This document shows, in pieces, positions 1 through 10,854 of a DNA stretch of 33,784 nucleotides. The stretch is from Poteriospumella lacustris (taxonomy: Eukaryota > Sar > Chrysophyceae > Chromulinales > Dinobryaceae). Position numbers and translations under genes: made by a program. Location of the stretch: the NCBI GenBank assembly GCA_008000375.1, contig SMOI01000342.1, positions 1-33,784 of the forward strand, given 5' to 3'. Under the pieces are notes generated by a model. It did no database searches. It was given only the letters and a program-made list of their open reading frames with translations, and was not told where the DNA came from. Every line of letters starts with the position of its first letter. The first letter of the stretch is position 1.

Positions 1-357
1 CAGAGGAAATTGCCAGATGACAAAAATATGAAACGCTTTCAGGACGTCGTCGTCGCACCGAAAAATTTCGCAGCCGACTCCGACCAACTGCCACATGGCC
101 AAACTCAACAATTTCTTTATCGATCAGCAGAAAACAACGTTAGGCCTTCATCATCCAAGCCTGGGATTTTCGCTTTTGCGAACCTCGCACGTTCGTTTAA
201 AGCGCCCCTAGAACATTTCTCGTCGTTCAATATTTCAGCCACAAGAGGTCGTTGCCGTCAACACCATCGCCATTGTAAAAGGGCGTTCCCCAATTCTAAC
301 CCCAAGCACTCATGATTAATCATTGACACCATTCGCTATATTGCACATATTTGGGAG
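1..357. other. 5' flank of the esterase-ABCG gene, no gene recognised
   Basis: A 101-codon open frame (10-315, +) crosses this stretch but resembles no protein I recognise and has the composition of noncoding DNA. In the frame of the downstream gene a TGA lies at 313-315 and the only ATG after it is at 358, so the start of that gene is well bounded. The AT-rich stretch at about 317-352 may be core promoter. The window edge cuts whatever lies further left. Confidence 0.4.
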
Positions 358-3300
358 ATGAGGTTGCTCTGGAGCTTTTGGCTATATTGGACCGGTTCGT
401 TTCTAGCTGTGATCGTGAAGGCCGCCGTTCTCGAGAAGCACTACGTGCAGGTACCGTCGAGAAAATCGCCACACTTCCGACCATGGCTTCTTTATTTTCT
501 CATTCTTCTTCGCTGTACTTCGCTGTAGAATGCTGATGCTCTCTGCATTGACGGCTCCCGAGCGGCCTACTACAAGCGTCTGTCGACCGCGGCTCCGAAC
601 TCGACGTGGGTCGTTTACGTGGAGGACGGCGGGGCGTATTGCTACGGCGGTGATACTTGCCAGGAGCTTGTCAAGACGGCCCCATATTTTGCTTCCTCGT
701 CGGACCAGTTTCACCCTCCACAGCTCAACGGCTACGGATTGTTCTCCGACGATTCGTCGATTTCCCCGTTCGCTGAGGCGAATTTCGTGTATATCCCCTA
801 CTGCTCATCGGATGCGTGGCTCTTTGACGAGCTGAAGTTGCTGAGTGAACAGTTTTACGTGCGAGGAGCGATCATTCTGCAGTCGATTCTCCTGGAACTG
901 TTCGCTGGGGCAGCGGTGAGCCAGACGAATTTGGTTCTCGTCGGCTCCAGCGCTGGAGCCGTGGGTGTGTTCAACCACGTCTCGTTTGTCGTGCGAACGT
1001 TAGGCTTCCCGTCCGCAAATGTGCAGATGATCGTTGACAGTTGGAGCTTTCCGCTGCCGGTCTTCGAGTACGACGAGGTGAGTGCCCGCTGTCCTCCGCG
1101 CTCGTGGTCTGACCGCCGCCAACTGACGTTCTGCGTCGTCATACAGGCTCTGAAGGAAGAGCTGCGGCAGCGTTCACACTGGACGGCGAACACGTCCTCC
1201 ACGGTGTGGCTGAAGAACATGCCCTGCGCGGTCTCCTTCGACTGCATGGTGGACCACGGCTTCGTCCCCGCCGGCGTCAAGACGCTGATCATCTCGTCGA
1301 CCTACGATTCGGTGCTGTACGCCTTCTCGGGGGATCTCGCGCAGACGACGAGCATGGCGACCCTCGTCGCCAACTTCTTCGCGCAGGCCGGCGCCATCAG
1401 CCAATCGCTCGTCAACGCGTACTACCGCAACGACCACACGACGGTCTTTGCGGCGGGGTGCATGAACCACGTGTACATCTCCCCGATCGACCCCGCCTAT
1501 CGCGCGATACAGTGGGGCTGGAGCCAAGGCGACATCGACAGGCACATCGCCAGCGCTGCCCAACGTGGCCAAGTGACGATGGAGGTGCGCGACGGTTTGG
1601 CGGTGGCGACCTCCGCGTACGGCCCGTTTCGGTGGTTCGCTGCCAACTTCGGCGCCTCGCAGTTCACGAAGCAGTACGAGGCGGGGCAGTCGCTCGGCGC
1701 GATGGTGGCCACGTGGGTGCATTCCACGAGAAGCGACATCGTCGGGACGCTCTGCCTCGGCCGGCCGGGCTGCGAGGCGAGCTGCAGCGACGAGCGCGTC
1801 GAAGTGTCGACGCCGGACACCGACGCCGCCCTCTTCGTCGCCGCGATGGCCGTGTTCGGCGGCGCCCTCGTTGCGATCGCTGCCTCCGTCGTCTTCTTGT
1901 CCTTCGCGGACCATGCGAGCTCGCGCACCGCGAAAGCTGCGGCGTGGTCGGCGCAGGAGGAGACGGGGCTGCCGTTCAACCTCGACGACTTCAAAGTGCA
2001 GAAACTGATGATGCACAACCACCGCCGCAGCCGCCAGCTGACCGCCGTCGGCAAAGCTGCCGGTACGACCAGCACACTGCTGATGTCGCTGGCGTCGGAG
2101 GAAGCCAAAGCGGCGCCGTTCCTCGTGCTCGAGCAGCTGCCGTCGGGCGACGACTGGGAGAAGCGCCGCGCTGATGCCGAGCGGACGCTGGTGGTGCGCC
2201 TGCCCGCGCTGCTTCGTCGCTGGCGCAAGAACTGGGCGATGGAGGAGGCGCAGAACAAGGCGTCGCTGCAGGGCCATCTGAAGAGGTGCGACGGCGCTGT
2301 CGCGGTGAGCTGGGCGGCCGTCAACTACCAGCCGAGCGCGCAGGGCCCCGCGCTGCTGAACAACGCCTGGGGCCACTTCCGCTTCGGCCGCCTCACGTGC
2401 ATTCTGGGCTCGAGCGGCAGCGGGAAGACGTCGCTGCTGACGCTCCTCGCGGGGAAGAAGAACGAGGGTCAGTTCCGCGGCATTGTGCAGCAGCACGCGC
2501 TGCTGAGCTGTCGCCGCCTGCTCACGGGCCGCGACGTCAGCTTCGTGAACCAGCACGAGTCGGGGGCCTTTCCGCGCCTCACCGTCGAGGAGAACTTCTA
2601 CTTCCGCCTGAAGCTGGCGAGAAAGACGCTGCTGGGCGACGAGGCTGCCTGGCAACGCGACATCGACGAGCTGCTGGACCGCACGGGCCTGCGACTGAAG
2701 CGGTCGTCGCTGGTGGAGACGCTGAGCGGCGGCCAGCTCAAGCGCATCGGCATCGGTCTGCAGCTGGTCATGAACGACCCGGTCATCTTCCTCGACGAGC
2801 CCACGAGCGGCCTCGACGGTACCAGCTCGCTCGAGATCATGACGATGCTGAAGACGGAGGCCAGCACCTTCGGCAAGTGCGTCGTGGCCGTCGTGCACCA
2901 GCCGCGCAACGAGATCTTCGAGCTCGTCGACGAGCTGCTCGTGCTGAAGGCGGGCCGGACGATGTACTGCGGCAGCTGCCACAGCTTCCTGCGCGACGTG
3001 CTGCCGTATCTCGCGCCAATCGACACCGACTCGACGGGCGACCGCATCATCGACCACATCGCGCGCTACGACGACTTCGACGTGCCGCGCGCGTCCGACG
3101 GCAGCGACGCGGCCGAGCTGCCGTTTCAGAGCCCCAGCTCGATCAGCTCGAAGTTCTTCGAGCACAGCATGTGGACGAAGCGGCTGCGCTCCTCGCGGCT
3201 GCACGGGGCGACGCCGCGTCCGGCGGGCGCCTTCCACGCGCCGTCGCTGGGGTCCTTCTCGGGTCGAATGGCCGCGTCGGTGCCTCAGCGCTTCTCGCCC

Positions 3301-4795
3301 AGCGACGTCCTCCGGCTGGCGCACGCGCTGTTCTCGAGCCGCGCGAAGAGTCGCGCGCAGCGGAAGTTCGTCGCGCAGTGGGACGAGCTGCACCTGATGG
3401 ACGCCTGTCGGGCCCCCAGCATCGGCGCGCTGCTGGCCAAGGTCCAGTCGCTCGGCATCAAACTGCAGCCGTCGTCGGTCGCTGCGGAAGCGTCGCTGTG
3501 GCGGCGGACGGCTGCCGAGCTGACCGCGTCCGCCAGCGTCATGGGCCTGCTCGTACAGCGGCTGTACCGGTCGCTGGGGCAGCTCCGCGGGGTCCTACGC
3601 ACGAGCGCGACGACGCTGCTGGTCTATCCGCTGGTGGGCGTGTTCTTCCTGCGCGCGCTGTCGTGGCTCGACGTGATCAGCACGTCGCTGATCGTCGGCC
3701 TGGTGCCGGTGTTCATGGCGCTGCTGACGCTGTCGGTGGACGTCAACGTGAACCTGCAGCTGGTCTTCCTCGAGCTCCGCGACGGGATCTTCTCGCACAC
3801 GGAGCTGCTCGTGGCCTTTCTGTGGACGTTCAGCTTCTCGGCGATGTGTATTCAGGTGCTGGGCGTCTTCGCGGTGCTGATGGTGCGCGTGGACACGTCG
3901 GCGGCGGAGCTGCTGTCCATCGCGGTGTTTCTGTGTCTCGCGGCGGTGTTCACCGTCGCGTTGATGGTGATGGTCGCGGTGTTGACGGGCTTCGGGGCGC
4001 ACACGAGCACGGTAAGTGTCTGCAGCAGCGTCGCATGGCCTGCCACTGTCTCCTGTCTCATTCGCCGTGTGTCTGTCTCCCTGTGTCTCCGTGTGTCTCC
4101 GTGTGTCTCTGTGTGTCTCGTAGGCGGTGAAGGTGACGTCGTCGGTGTTCATGGCGCTGTCGATCTTCTCGGGCGCGCCCTTCAGCATCTACAAGCTGCC
4201 GGGGGCCGTGCGCTGGATCATGGCGACGAATCCCTTCTACGCGCTGATGGCGGCGGTCTTCTACGTGACGCTGCAGGCGTGTGACTTGGACGTCGTCGTC
4301 GTCGCCGGCAGCGACGTCGCGGCGCTGTGGAGCGGCGACGAGTCGAAGCTGTGTCGAGCCCTGGCCTTCGACGCGTGGGGCTACGCGGACTTCAACGACC
4401 GCGGCCTCGGCGCGTGCCTCATCGTCGCGTGGACGGTCGCCCTGGCGGCGCTGACGGGCTGCTCGTTGCGCCACACAGTGCATCGCCAGCGCTCGATCAC
4501 GCTGCAGGCCCAAGCGTCGTCGTCGCTGCTGCGGTCGTCCAACACATCGTCGCTGTACGCGGCGGTTTCGTCGCGGCCGGGTACCGACGAGGGCGACGAG
4601 GGCGACGGCGGCCTGCGATGCAGCGGGTCGAGCGAGTCGCTCGGCGACATCGTCGTCCGGCACGGCCGCAGCGACTCCTTCTGGCACGACGACGGCGGAC
4701 AGCGCAAGGACCATCCGTTCTTCCTCAACGCCGACAACGTCTGGGACCCGCAGCTGCGGCGGTCGCTCGACTTCGTCGACGACTGCGCCGTGTAG
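358..4795 (+). CDS. Pectinacetylesterase/Notum-like hydrolase fused to an ABCG half-transporter
   Basis: Exons 358-450, 529-1077, 1147-4011 and 4124-4795 join in frame to give 1392 residues; introns are 78, 69 and 112 bp, and the 69-bp one has no stop and would be read through if retained. Residues 1-25 form a hydrophobic signal sequence. Residues 35 to about 400 are a pectinacetylesterase/Notum-type carboxylesterase: the CIDGS and EDGGAYC motifs open it, with nucleophile Ser172 in GSSAG, Asp268 in STYDS and His322 in CMNHV, so the catalytic triad is complete. A membrane helix at about 441-467 follows. The ABCG nucleotide-binding domain has Walker A GSSGSGKT (635-642), signature LSGGQ (740-744), Walker B with Asp764-Glu765, and an H-loop in VVHQP. 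About six membrane helices of the ABC2 type and a Ser/Asp-rich tail of roughly 100 residues complete it. Inferred topology: esterase outside, ATPase in the cytosol. Half-transporters of this family act as dimers; the substrate is unknown. Confidence 0.9.
4081..4120 (+). repeat. Decamer repeat x4 in intron 3 of the esterase-ABCG gene
   Basis: Four imperfect copies of a ten-base unit close to GTGTGTCTCC stand directly in front of the TAG acceptor at 4121-4123. They give this intron its pyrimidine/TG-rich 3' end and account for its larger size (112 bp). Confidence 0.75.
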
Positions 4796-6609
4796 CCGCC
4801 TCTTGCCCCTACCCCCCCCCCGCCATTGGCTTTGCCTTGTGTGTCGTGTTCTTCTCTGTGTGGTGTGCCTGTGTGTTCGTGTGTGTGTTTGTGTGTGTTG
4901 GCGCTGTGTGTTTGTTTCGCTTGCACCTGTGGGTGTCTCTACGTGTGTGTCTGTGTCCGAGCACTTCGATAGCCGCCGGCCTCGTCGCCGTTTCATCAGT
5001 TGTAGACCCGCTACAGTGCCGGCTTGGTGTTCCCTGCGCCTCCGCCTCTTTCATCATTGTATCATTTATCGCTGTCTGCATCCGGTTTGTTCCTGCTCCA
5101 GTCTCCCCCTTCCATTCTCTCGACGTCTGATGTTGTGTCATTGGGCAGCGTCTGTGCAGCGACGCGCGGCGAGTGCCACTACCACCGATGAGCCGCCGCG
5201 AGTCGCTCGCGGTCTGCCGCGACTCCGTCTGATCAGTTTCGCTGTGTTTCTTTCATTGAAGTTGTCGTGGTCGCGCGTGTCCCAGGGGCTCCAGAGCGGG
5301 CCCGTGCGCCGCGTTGTCGATCTATTCGGTGCCCCTGCGGAGTTCGCGCGTTCGATTTGAGTATTGCTTTCGTGCCCCACATGCAGCCTACTTTGCCCCT
5401 TTCACCTGTTTGCCCATTCATTCATTCGCGAATGACCTTCGCCCGCCGTCGCTCAGTGTCGCCCCCCCCCCCGATGTTCACGCCGCTGGCGTGAGAAGAT
5501 CCATTCGTTAGCTTGCGCTTTATTGACTCCTTCTCCTGCAAATTACCTTATATATCCAATATACATGCAAATTACCTCGAATTACGATGCTGCAAGCCGC
5601 CGTGCGGCTTGCGAACTGTGTTGCCCCCGCCGCTGGCTCGGTCCACCGACGGTGACCATGCGATGCGATGCGATGCGATGCGATGCGATGCGATGCGATG
5701 CGATGCGATGCGATGCGATGCGATGCCATCGCTGATTCGTTTGTTGTTTTCTCCTTCTCGTGGTGTGTTTCTGCGACTCATACTAGTAGTCCAGAGTTTT
5801 TGTTTTGTTGTTTCGGCCCTGCGTTCGCAGGCGTTCCGCTCGTTATTCGCTTGTCGCTGTTGCTCTATCGCCCGCGCAGTTTCCGATAGTCCCATCGACC
5901 CGTCTCTCGCGACCTTGCGACGCTGATCCCACTTTGACTTTCTGTATTTCTTTCTGCTGTCTTCCTTTTCCTCCTCCTCACGAACACCGTGTAGCGCCGT
6001 CGTTGTCGTGGAAGCGACGCCGCCATCAATACGCCTCGCGTGTTTCGCCGACTATTTTGCATTTTCGATGATTTCGAGAGCGTTTCCCCCGCTCCCCACC
6101 GCCTGGTGCTTCTATCAATATTAGCCTAAGCTGCCAACAGGTGCGGAGCCCCATTCTTTGTAACGAATAATTCGATTCGCATTGCTCACTGCAGCTCCAT
6201 CCGGTTGACGCCCAGCGCCTCCATCGCAGTGAATTTGATAACAGAGGAGCTGTTGCCTTACAACATCTGCCGAGGGAGTTTTCATGAGATCTACCTACGA
6301 TGTAGCCACTCCACCATTTTTCTAAATTTTTCTTTCCGTCCATCGCGCGCTACGTCGCCAATTGGCTCGTGCGTCTTCCACAACGTCATCAACCCGTCGC
6401 CGTCGCCAGCAGCGAGCGTTACAATTTTTGGTCACCATCTGAACCACCCGTCACCTTCGCTTGGTTCATCTCTTTCGCTTGTTTACGTGCCCCGTAGTTC
6501 GATCGAACAGCAGTTGTGAGTCATAACCGATTGTAGGCTTGTAATAAAGATAGTAGGTATATGTGCGGCTAAGATTTTCGTTGTTGCTTGAGGCTCCTTA
6601 TCGGCAACG
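4796..6609. other. Intergenic: pyrimidine-rich downstream region, then LRR-gene 5' flank
   Basis: No gene is recognised. From 4796 to about 6060 the + strand is rich in T, C and TG runs (4849-4947 is mostly TG), with C homopolymers at 4812-4821 and 5462-5472. That composition continues from the gene to the left and would suit a long 3' UTR or other downstream transcribed DNA. From about 6060 to 6609 composition is balanced and this part is the likely promoter side of the LRR gene. Short open frames here (for example 4803-5360 and 6026-6343 on the - strand) show no domain. Confidence 0.5.
5661..5725 (+). repeat. (CGATG)13 pentanucleotide microsatellite
   Basis: Thirteen perfect head-to-tail copies of CGATG occupy 65 bp; a related CCATG precedes and CCATC follows. 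It lies in noncoding DNA between two + strand genes. The perfect period suggests recent slippage, so copy number is likely variable. Confidence 0.97.
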
Positions 6610-9600
6610 ATGAGAAGGGTATTTCTGCTGTTGCTGTTGGGCCTGGTCACATGGGTTCACGCGGATGTTACCGACTGCACGACACCACCCAGTGAAGTTT
6701 CGGCGCTGCAGGCCCTTTATATGTCAACGAACGGAGATATCTGGCATTGGAGGACGCCGTACTCGTTCTATGGCTACCCCTGGAACTTCACCGCGACGGC
6801 GAATCCCTGCGATCAGAGCAAGTCCTGGCAGGGAATCACTTGCGAACAACATGGATCAACCTGTAACGTGCTCGGTATTGACCTGGGAAGCTACGACTTG
6901 CGTGGTGTCCTTCCCAAAGAACTGGGCGCCCTCTCGGCGTTGCAAGTGATTCACCTCGACAACAACGTCCTCACAGGCAGCATCCCGCCTGAAATTGGCA
7001 CCTTAACGGCGTTGCAAGACCTCTATTTGCAAGTGAATCGTCTATCGGGAACCCTGCCGTCCACGATGTCGCAGCTGCGGCAGTTGCAGTACGTCGAAAT
7101 GGGCAACAACCGCCTGAACGGTACGCTCGACGGCGTCGGCGAGTGGGCCGTGCTGAAGTACCTGAGTCTGGACCACAACTTCTTCACGGGGTCCCTACCG
7201 GACACCATGGCGGCCCTCACCGCGATGCAGAGCTTCGACGTGCACAAGAACTTGCTCACTGGCCCGGTACCGACGTGGATCGGCAACTGGACGCAGCTCG
7301 AGTACTTCGACGTGGACGGCAATCTGCTGACCGGCACGATCCCTTCGCAGTGGGGGAATCTCACGAAGCTGCTTAACCTGTATCTCAACGCGAATCGTCT
7401 GACGGGCACGTTGCCTGTGCAGCTGGCGCAGCTGCGATCGCTGGAGACCCTGGCACTCGACAACAACCGCCTGAATGGGTCGATCCCCGTCGCGTTTGGG
7501 CAACTGACGCAGCTAAAATACCTCAGTCTAAGCAACAACAAGCTGACTGGAAGCTTATTCCCTGAATTCGGCCAACTGACGGCCTTGCAGAGCTTGTACC
7601 TGGGGTCGAACCACTTGACGGGTCCTCTGCCGCGGCAGCTGGGGCAGCTAACCGCCGTCGAGTATCTCGATGTGTCCGAAAACCGCTTCACCGGTCCTCT
7701 GCCCGTAGACTTAGGCCAGATGACCAAGCTATCGAACCTTTATATGCAGGCGAACCTCCTGACGGGTCCATTGCCGTCGCAGCTGTGTGCGACGGCCATT
7801 GGCGACATTTTCGCCGCCGGGAACTTGTTCTCTGGCGAGCTGCCCGCGTGTTTCGCGAATTTCACGCAGCTGTCGCTGGCCGGCAATCGATTAAACGGCT
7901 CTCTCGACGCCCAGTTCTTCAGCGCGGCGCTTGTTTCTTGTTCCCTCAGCCACAACGCGTTGACGGGCCGCATCCCCGCGGTGCCGCGCCACAGTCCGCT
8001 GCTGTACCTGGAGCTGCAGCGCAACCGGTTGAACGGCACCGTCGTGCTGGCCTCTCAGCGGCTGCTCAGCCTCAACGTGGCGAGTAACGCGCTGACGGGG
8101 CCATTCCCGTGGGCCAACGCGTCGCAGTCGCTGCAGTACCTCAACGTCTCCAACAACCGCCTCACCGGCACCGTTCCCGCCGCCCCCGACGCGTTGTTCC
8201 TCCACGCGCTGAGCATCGACGCCTCGTTCAACGGCCTGAGCGGCCAGCTGAGCGATGCATTCAGCCAGGCAGTGAATCTGACGTACCTGCGCCTGGCGTA
8301 CAACGCCTTCACCGGCCCCGTCGACGCACTCGTCGACGTGTCGCTGCAGGGGCAGCTCAGCAGCATCGACCTCATGTACAACCGCCTGTCTGGCTCGCTG
8401 CCAGCGTCGTGGTTTGCCCTGCCCCAGTTGACCGTACTGCTCGCCGCCAGCAACTGCTTCGACGAGGCAGTGCCGGCGGACGTCTGTGGCGCGAAGAACC
8501 TGACGACGCTGGTGCTCGACGGCATGGGCAGCGACCTCGCGTGCAACCGCCGCCTGCTGCCCTGGTCGCCCGCCGACATCTACTCGCTGACGTCGCTGGG
8601 TCAACAAGCACCGCCGTTCCCCGCATGCGTCTTCGCGGAGCTGCCACGACTGCGCACGCTGCACCTGTCGGGGCTGGGCCTCGCCGGCGATCTCTCGAGC
8701 GCCACGCAGCTGCCAGCGACGCTGGTGTCGCTGTCGCTGTCCTACAACCAGCTGGACGGCACCATCCCCGCCGCCTTCTTCGCGCACCCCGTGTGGAACG
8801 AGCTGGATCTGTCTTTTAACCGCCTGAGGGGCCAACTGGCCGCGCTGGCGAACGGGTCGCTCGAGGCGGCGCTCAACTTGCAGATCAACCACCTCTCCGG
8901 CGCCGTGCCGCCGACGGTCCAAGCGCTGGCCGACGTCAACATCCTCAACGGCAACCTGTTCACCTGTCCCTACGACTCCACCGCGCAGAACCACGCCGGT
9001 TTACCTGCTGCAGACCCCAACGCTGCGTCGTATCGCTGCGGGTCCAACGAAATGGACCTGATTCTGTACTCGTGGATGGCGTGTCTCGCGGCGGCGGCGC
9101 TGGTGGCGGCGAGCATCCACCAGTGGTGGTACGACCTGTCACCGCTGTGGTCGTTGTTCGACGACCTGCGCAGCCGCCCGGGCGGCCATCGCGTATACAA
9201 TCGCTTCGTGCGCAGCGCCACTGGGTGGCTGGCGGAGATCGTGACGCTGTTGGTGTTCAGCGTGGTCGTGTGCGGGCCGCTGTTTGCGGTGCTGAAGCGC
9301 TGGTACGACGTGTACGAGGACCAGTACCTCTGGACGTTGTCGGCGGGCTTCCTTAGCGGCGCCGTGCCCGCCGCAGCGCTCTACTGCCTCGTCATCGCCT
9401 TCGTCGGTCATTTTCTCTACCGCCGGCGGCTGCTGCCCGACGGCGACGGCGACGCGGCATCGGAGGTGGAGCACACGACTGACGCGACAAAAGCGGGCCA
9501 TGTGGACGTCGATCGACGCCAGCTGGCCTGGTTCATCGGCGCCTCGACGCTGTTGAGCGGCTTCGTGCTGACGGTGAACGGCATCTACGTGTACCTGCTG

Positions 9601-10854
9601 CAGTACTCGATCAGCGCCTCGTCCGCGACGCTGCTGGCCGTGGCGGTGTCGCTGGTGAAGCTGGCGTCCAACCAGCTGTGTCTGTGGCTCGCCTCGCGCG
9701 TACCATCGAGCCCGACGGTCGTGTCGAGTCTCATCGCGTTTCTGTGCTTCAACAGCATCGTCGCGCCGTACCTCATCGAGGGCTTCGTGAGCACGAGCTG
9801 CTTCTACTACGCGACGATCGCCGCGGTGCCGGTCGTGTCCAGCACCGTGCGCCTGCCCACCTGCGTCGCCGTGCTCAACCCCGACATCTACAAGTTCGAG
9901 TCGCAGTTCGGCGCGGTCATCTTCCAGTGCTACCCGCTGTCGCGTGTGCTCGCGTATCAACCGCCGTTCGTCTATTCGTTCAACTGCAGCTCCACACTGC
10001 TGGCGACCTTCGCGCCGGTTTTCGCGTTGCGGTACATGTGGTCAGGCGTGGCGCAGCCGCTGCTGCAGTTCTTCGTGGACCGTTGGCTTCGCCGCGCTCG
10101 CACTTCGTCGCAATGGACGGCGCTGCTCGAGACTGCTCAGACCCCGCATTGGCGTCTGATCCGCCGGCTGCACGGGATGGCGTCGACGGCCGACTGCGAG
10201 ACCGCCATCGCGCAGTCGGCCGTGCGGGACCTGTGGGACCAGCAGAAGTTCACTGCGCCGCTGGTCGCGGACCTGCTCGTCTTGCTCACCTTCGGCGTGT
10301 CCTTCCCGCCGCTGTCGCTGCTGGTGGCCTGGTCCATGTGCGCGAGTGTGGTGGACCACTGGCTCTTCCTCCGCGAACTGCTGCGCTACTGCCCCGTCGA
10401 GAAGGCAGTCGCTGCGGTGGGCGGCGATCCGAGCGAAGCGCAATCGTCGCCGCGTGCTGATCTCATCGCACGGCAATTGCAGGCGGTGGAGGTGGGCATC
10501 AGCTTCGCGGAAGATCTCGTGCGCCGCCTGGAGCTGCCGCTCCTAACGCTGGTGGCGATGTTCTGGGCCTTCACCTTGTTCGACACGGTGGGCGACGTGC
10601 GCGGTGGCGGCGGCGTGGCCATGGTGGTGATGACGGTGGCGGCACCGACACTGCTGGTGTTGGGCGCGGAGGCCTGGCGTCGCCGCTGCTGCATCGCCGG
10701 TCTGCGCTCGGCAGCTGTTGCCACCGAACGAAAAGGCGCCGAGGTGTCTGGCGCGATATCGGCTGAAGACATTGAAATGACCATCGCATCCTCGCAAACA
10801 GAGGAAATCGTCACTGTCAATCCCATGGTAGCAGCGGTGAGTCCGAAAAGCTAG
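6610..10854 (+). CDS. Secreted-ectodomain leucine-rich-repeat protein with polytopic membrane C-terminus
   Basis: A single open frame of 1414 residues. Residues 1-19 are a signal peptide. An N-terminal cap with a SWQGITC motif leads into about 27 leucine-rich repeats of the 23-24 residue plant-type pattern (LxxNxLTGxIPxxL), spanning roughly residues 90-790 and rich in N-glycosylation sequons. From residue 815 on there are about ten hydrophobic helices separated by charged loops (clearest: 817-840, 870-895, 905-935, 975-1005, 1010-1035, 1038-1062, 1125-1155, 1220-1260, and two near 1305-1360), then a short polar tail. No kinase, TIR or death domain is present. The layout suggests a cell-surface receptor or adhesion protein whose signal passes through a multi-pass domain; that is inference. 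The last five codons follow a GTGAGT that may be a true splice donor (separate entry), so the C-terminus is uncertain. Confidence 0.9.
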   Translation: MRRVFLLLLLGLVTWVHADVTDCTTPPSEVSALQALYMSTNGDIWHWRTPYSFYGYPWNFTATANPCDQSKSWQGITCEQHGSTCNVLGIDLGSYDLRGVLPKELGALSALQVIHLDNNVLTGSIPPEIGTLTALQDLYLQVNRLSGTLPSTMSQLRQLQYVEMGNNRLNGTLDGVGEWAVLKYLSLDHNFFTGSLPDTMAALTAMQSFDVHKNLLTGPVPTWIGNWTQLEYFDVDGNLLTGTIPSQWGNLTKLLNLYLNANRLTGTLPVQLAQLRSLETLALDNNRLNGSIPVAFGQLTQLKYLSLSNNKLTGSLFPEFGQLTALQSLYLGSNHLTGPLPRQLGQLTAVEYLDVSENRFTGPLPVDLGQMTKLSNLYMQANLLTGPLPSQLCATAIGDIFAAGNLFSGELPACFANFTQLSLAGNRLNGSLDAQFFSAALVSCSLSHNALTGRIPAVPRHSPLLYLELQRNRLNGTVVLASQRLLSLNVASNALTGPFPWANASQSLQYLNVSNNRLTGTVPAAPDALFLHALSIDASFNGLSGQLSDAFSQAVNLTYLRLAYNAFTGPVDALVDVSLQGQLSSIDLMYNRLSGSLPASWFALPQLTVLLAASNCFDEAVPADVCGAKNLTTLVLDGMGSDLACNRRLLPWSPADIYSLTSLGQQAPPFPACVFAELPRLRTLHLSGLGLAGDLSSATQLPATLVSLSLSYNQLDGTIPAAFFAHPVWNELDLSFNRLRGQLAALANGSLEAALNLQINHLSGAVPPTVQALADVNILNGNLFTCPYDSTAQNHAGLPAADPNAASYRCGSNEMDLILYSWMACLAAAALVAASIHQWWYDLSPLWSLFDDLRSRPGGHRVYNRFVRSATGWLAEIVTLLVFSVVVCGPLFAVLKRWYDVYEDQYLWTLSAGFLSGAVPAAALYCLVIAFVGHFLYRRRLLPDGDGDAASEVEHTTDATKAGHVDVDRRQLAWFIGASTLLSGFVLTVNGIYVYLLQYSISASSATLLAVAVSLVKLASNQLCLWLASRVPSSPTVVSSLIAFLCFNSIVAPYLIEGFVSTSCFYYATIAAVPVVSSTVRLPTCVAVLNPDIYKFESQFGAVIFQCYPLSRVLAYQPPFVYSFNCSSTLLATFAPVFALRYMWSGVAQPLLQFFVDRWLRRARTSSQWTALLETAQTPHWRLIRRLHGMASTADCETAIAQSAVRDLWDQQKFTAPLVADLLVLLTFGVSFPPLSLLVAWSMCASVVDHWLFLRELLRYCPVEKAVAAVGGDPSEAQSSPRADLIARQLQAVEVGISFAEDLVRRLELPLLTLVAMFWAFTLFDTVGDVRGGGGVAMVVMTVAAPTLLVLGAEAWRRRCCIAGLRSAAVATERKGAEVSGAISAEDIEMTIASSQTEEIVTVNPMVAAVSPKS

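Noticed and set aside
10-315. 101-codon open frame at the left edge
   Set aside because: No recognisable domain or signal; it begins at the window edge and has noncoding-like composition.
1174-3393. 739-codon open frame on the - strand opposite the esterase-ABCG gene
   Set aside because: It is the antisense of a well-supported GC-rich coding exon, is full of Arg/Ala/Gln and shows no domain; such shadows are expected where stops are rare.
5661-5725. Could the pentamer array be a CRISPR or a coding repeat?
   Set aside because: There are no spacers, the unit is five bases, and open frames through it simply read MRCDA-type repeats with no conserved flank.
6610-10854. LRR gene as a plant-type receptor kinase
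   Set aside because: No kinase motifs follow the ectodomain; the C-terminal half is a multi-pass membrane region.
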